From Terebella lapidaria (lineage: Eukaryota > Annelida > Polychaeta > Terebellida > Terebellidae), in contig OX424558.1 of the NCBI GenBank assembly GCA_949152475.1, positions 32,064,651-32,128,650 on the forward strand: 64,000 nucleotides of DNA, read 5' to 3'. Position numbers and translations under genes: made by a program. The notes beneath the pieces were generated by a model. It did no database searches, was not told the origin of the DNA, and saw nothing but the letters and a program-made list of their open reading frames with translations. Position 1 is the stretch's first letter. Each line of letters opens with the position of its first letter. Below, one piece after another: positions 60,208 to 64,000 of the stretch.

Positions 60208-61289
60208 TTTGTCTTCAGAAGGACCTAACGGTACCCCTCTTTGAAATGCTCTAGCACCTCTGCACCTCTGCATACCTACGGTCGATTTTGTTACATATTT
60301 GTTTTCCTGAAGCTTCAAGCTTTCTTTTGGTGTATTGTATGACCATGTAGACCCAATATTTCAGAAAGGTGTTGTCATGCTACTTATATGAACGTTTGAT
60401 GGACTGGTGAAGGTCACATAACCATATGATAAGGATAACTGCTTTCACATGCGTCGATTTTATTTGCAACAATGGTATCGACCAAGTTTTATTCAGCCAC
60501 TCGTCGCAATGAAACGGACCTGAATTAGATGTTTACAATTCTCTCAGTCTAGAAAACAAATTGATACATAACACGAATGCTACCGATGTACGTCAACACT
60601 GGTTAGAAACAAATTGGGTTTAGTGAACTTAGATTGTAAGGTAAATTTGTTTTGACAAGCTTCAGTCGTTGACCGTATAGGTTTGATATGTCTAGAAACG
60701 GCATGCTATCCACAAAATCGCAAGTGGTTAAATATGTAAAAAATTTAGTTCAACACCCTCTTTTGATTGAACCATACAAAACTGCCATCATCATAGAGAA
60801 TTTTTAATCCCAATGCATAGCATTCTATTTAGACATTCTATTTATGTTTTCTTCGTTTAATCATACATGCAAAGGTATGGAAAAATCTATGACTCTCTGC
60901 CAATATCACTTCAACACTCCACTTGTTTCAGTACCCAAAGATTTTGCAGGCATTGCAGGCAACACAGCATTCTGTCAATATGCATGCCGTAGTTCTTACG
61001 ATGCAGCATCCTTCCAAATGATGATATATAATTTTTGACATAACTGACGTCAACAGTGTTTCCAGAGGTGGATGTGTTGGAGGTTATACGTCATAAGTCT
61101 CTCGAAAGTACCACTAGAATTGATATGATACATGTTGATACGACGTGTAACCCACCACCCTGTCAGTGATACAATTCATGGGCAATCCCTCATGTATAAG
61201 TGATTTTGTACAAGTGATTTTGTTCTATGAAACTACTTACCTAATAGTGGGCGTGATATGTAGGAGAGAACAATACATCCAAGAATAGG

Positions 61290-62275
61290 CGACTGCCATC
61301 ACATCTAAATTTTCAGCTCAATGAGCAATATTCACGCAAGCATATCAGAGACGAAATCTTTTATGCTTGGCACATATCAGAGCATGATGCTCACCATTTT
61401 CTGATATTCAGTCAAACATGTCTGCTAAGTATGCATTAAGTCGCAATATTCCAACGCACCATAAACTGGATTGAATCTCCAAATACTTTAACAATGAGGC
61501 GACCCTGATGGTATTGAAGAACGGTCCCATTCGCTAAATAGTGGATATGTTCTGAAGTACAATTATCGGGATGAACCCCAAAAAAAATATTTTTGATCGC
61601 CATGAGGTTGGAAGCAATTATAATACCTAGGTTTGATTTCATGTGGACAATTCAGAATTTTTTTTGTACTCTAAAAATAAGTTTCAATATAGAGATCAAC
61701 ACAAATAATTCAGGCAAGCAGGCTGTTTAGAGGTAATACAGTCGAAAATATCTTTGGCTGCATAACGTTACCGGTTTGGTGTCGGAATTTTCATCACACA
61801 CAAAAATGTTTTTTTTTTAGTTACTCAATTACATCTTTGGTAATCATTTTAAGAGACATGACGGCACCCTTTTTGAGACGATCTTTTCTAGGATGAGTAA
61901 TGTCCCATGAACCACATACTCGAAACGTGATGAACCAGTCTGTTCAACGGAATCAAGGCATGAGTGCAGCCATACTATTAATTTCCGTTGTAGAGTGCCG
62001 GAGAATCCAATCGATGAAAGTTTTATTGATAAGAAACGTGGAACGTGAATGAAGTAACTTGCTAACGCAAGGACATCATTCCAAATGTAGCGGTGATCCT
62101 GAAAATACTGTTTTCATGGTGATCGCATCTACCGACATCGTTAGGCAATTATCAATATTGTTAACTATTAAGTGTGGTAAGTATGATATATTTTGATTTT
62201 TATGTAGATGGAACAGCACTCTTTGATATTGCAAAGACTTCGCGTTGTCCCACGCTTATTCGTTTTCTTAACAAA
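61290..62275. repeat. Repeat unit U0, second copy
   Basis: Counterpart of 11590-12700 with a single 124-bp segment in place of two. Confidence 0.65.
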
Positions 62276-63420
62276 AAATAAACTTTGCATAATGCTGATG
62301 CTACTTTTATACATCCTGCCTAGATCCTGGATAACTTTGGACGTTCAGCAGATGGTGTACTTAAGGATTGACTGCGGGTAACAAACCAAACACTGCAGTG
62401 AGCAGTTGCCCCATTCATTTATAATGTAAACATGAAGGTAACAAAATCAGCAGGACTACCCAACCTTTCTTCCCGAAACTTCGTTAACAGAGTTATGGAT
62501 ACCCATGGATGATGAACCGAGACATGGTTCTATAAAAAGTATCACAGGATTTGTACAATTGATGATTACAGATATCACTTTTACACGCGTCAACAAACAA
62601 GGCGTCGTACGTGTATCTTCAGGGTTACAAACAAGCTGTTTTTGGTATGTACGTTTTGTGGTGTGACGATCCAATAATAGATGCATATACGACTTGAATT
62701 TCTGCGAGATGAATACAATAGGCGGATTTGGTGCACCCAAGCGCAACTCACCAGTGAGCTTTACTAGCATTACTAATTGTCCGGAGTAAGAAATAATCCT
62801 GCCGTTGGGCATGTTTTGAGTGTACCTTGTCTTTTGAGAAAAAAGTCACAAAATGACATTTGAAAATGACAATTGTCAGAGAATTAATCGTATTTAGTCA
62901 AGAACCAAGTCTCGGTTGGTGATCTTTGATGGGTATAGGTCGCCACAGTAAATTCTGGTGCCAAATGGATGTTTGCAAATTCATGATTTTGTTACCTTTA
63001 TATTCACATTATGAGTGAATGGAGGACTGGCGCATTCCAGATTCGGGATTTTACATGCAGTTCGTCCTTAAGTAGTATTTGACTCACCATGTGCTTAGTA
63101 AATTGAAGAGTGTAGTTTGGCTGTAGTTTGTGACTCATACGTTCTCACTAATTTACTTTCTCTTCTATACAACTTCCCGCCTGCATCTGCAAACGAACCA
63201 TGGTACAGCCTCATTAACGCTCTGCATATAAACTGTACATTTGCCGGCACTGGCTATGCGCTGGGCAGGCAACTATAAGGCGCCCAGGTGCTATAAAATC
63301 GAACGTGTCCCATCACGCTCCGACGTGCCTAAAATCGGAAATATTACACGATGTGTCATGTAAAAAAAATATACTTCGGCAGAGATGGTTTGCTATTGCT
63401 CAACTCAATGCCATTTAACA

Positions 63421-63964
63421 AAAGGTAGTAAAACAGCAACAGAAGATGCTTCGGATTTGAAAAATCTAGCAATGCAGAAATGTCAACAAGCAATATTGTA
63501 ATCTGAGATGAAGTGTATTTGGCAGTGATCACACTGTTGACAAAATGACATGCGAGGTAAGGATTTGATTGCCACTTAGTAGATCTGCATAACATTTTTG
63601 CTTTGGATCTGTACTAAGTAATGTGAAATGTAGAAAAATTACAGGGCGGTCCGTGTGTCTGATTGATATCATTATTCATATCTTGCTTGGACTTATACTT
63701 GGATCTTGGGGATTCACCAGAGTCTCAGACTCCAGAAACAAATTGAGTAATAACTTGGTCAAGGTTGCAAATATACATTACAGTCTTCCGTGACCTGTCA
63801 GAATCAGGCATGTTTTTTTACATGACTAAGAAACATCAGTGATGCTACTACAATTGTCAGGATGCGAAGTTTGGTAGATGTATACATTCATTAAAATTGC
63901 TATGTGAAGGATGAACTCACATCAATTATGTCTGTGTTATGGTGCTGTGTTAAGGATATCATGT
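63421..63964. repeat. Array-unit left part in copy 2
   Basis: Counterpart of 13824-14377. It is followed at 63965 by the left end TAGTCCAGTTGCC of the 4.7-kb element, which then leaves the window. Confidence 0.85.
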
Positions 63965-64000
63965 GTCTCATAGTCCAGTTGCCAGACAACGAACCTAGAA

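Larger units (their letters stand above)
52275..64000 (+). repeat. Large duplicated block, copy 2
   Basis: Direct-orientation match to 3164-14408, continuing to the window end. Besides scattered substitutions it has small indels (for example about 17 extra bases near 56898, about 14 near 62258, and a deletion near 54738). The last bases are the left end of the 4.7-kb element found at 14378 in copy 1, so the block probably extends further. Confidence 0.93.

Noticed and set aside
1-64000. tRNA, rRNA or CRISPR features
   Set aside because: No convincing tRNA box pair, rRNA-like stretch or regularly spaced repeat array was seen on either strand by eye. The tandem repeats present have no spacers.

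Overview
The window is AT-rich eukaryotic DNA, most likely from a marine invertebrate and probably a mollusc. That guess rests on the repeat content: an invertebrate-type Penelope-like retroelement, Tc1 relics, many short DNA transposons and a CGTCCGTC-rich dispersed repeat. It is an inference, not an identification. I found no host protein-coding gene, tRNA, rRNA or CRISPR array that I can support. Nearly all structure comes from mobile elements, tandem repeats and duplications.

Layout. 1-3163 is mostly unremarkable. 3164-14408 is one copy of an 11-12 kb block whose second copy, in direct orientation, is 52275-64000 (running off the window end). The two copies differ by scattered substitutions and by clean structural events: a 685-bp TTAA-flanked transposon present only in copy 2, a 124-bp tandem duplication present only in copy 1, and a minisatellite with 5 versus 3 units. 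This is either a recent segmental duplication or two haplotypes placed side by side by an assembler. From about 11.6 to 39.8 kb lies an older array of diverged 2-3.5 kb repeat units. Later insertions have cut it up: a 4.7-kb element with inverted ends (14378-19082) whose empty site survives in a sister unit, a foldback element, a GC-rich element, a GAATAC-rich element with a MITE nested inside it, and a Penelope-like pair.

The best-supported gene is a full-length, uninterrupted 999-codon reverse transcriptase on the minus strand (25905-28904). It has an N-terminal GIY-YIG endonuclease, a CxC/GHVISGDL region and an RT with a YIDD box. This is the permuted domain order of the Naiad-type Penelope-like elements. 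A 5'-truncated copy lies immediately upstream in head-to-tail order (29017-29969), the usual Penelope arrangement. A third truncated copy (47558-48471, plus strand) sits inside a decayed Tc1 transposon (46308-48956). 41886-43547 is another TA-flanked element, carrying many AGGTCA-type half-sites.

The genes do not form a pathway. The locus records successive waves of insertion and duplication, and relative order can be read from nesting and empty sites: unit array first, then the 4.7-kb insertion, then the large block duplication (or allele split), then the TTAA transposon. Boundaries were placed by eye and may be off by a few bases, or by tens of bases for diverged repeats.
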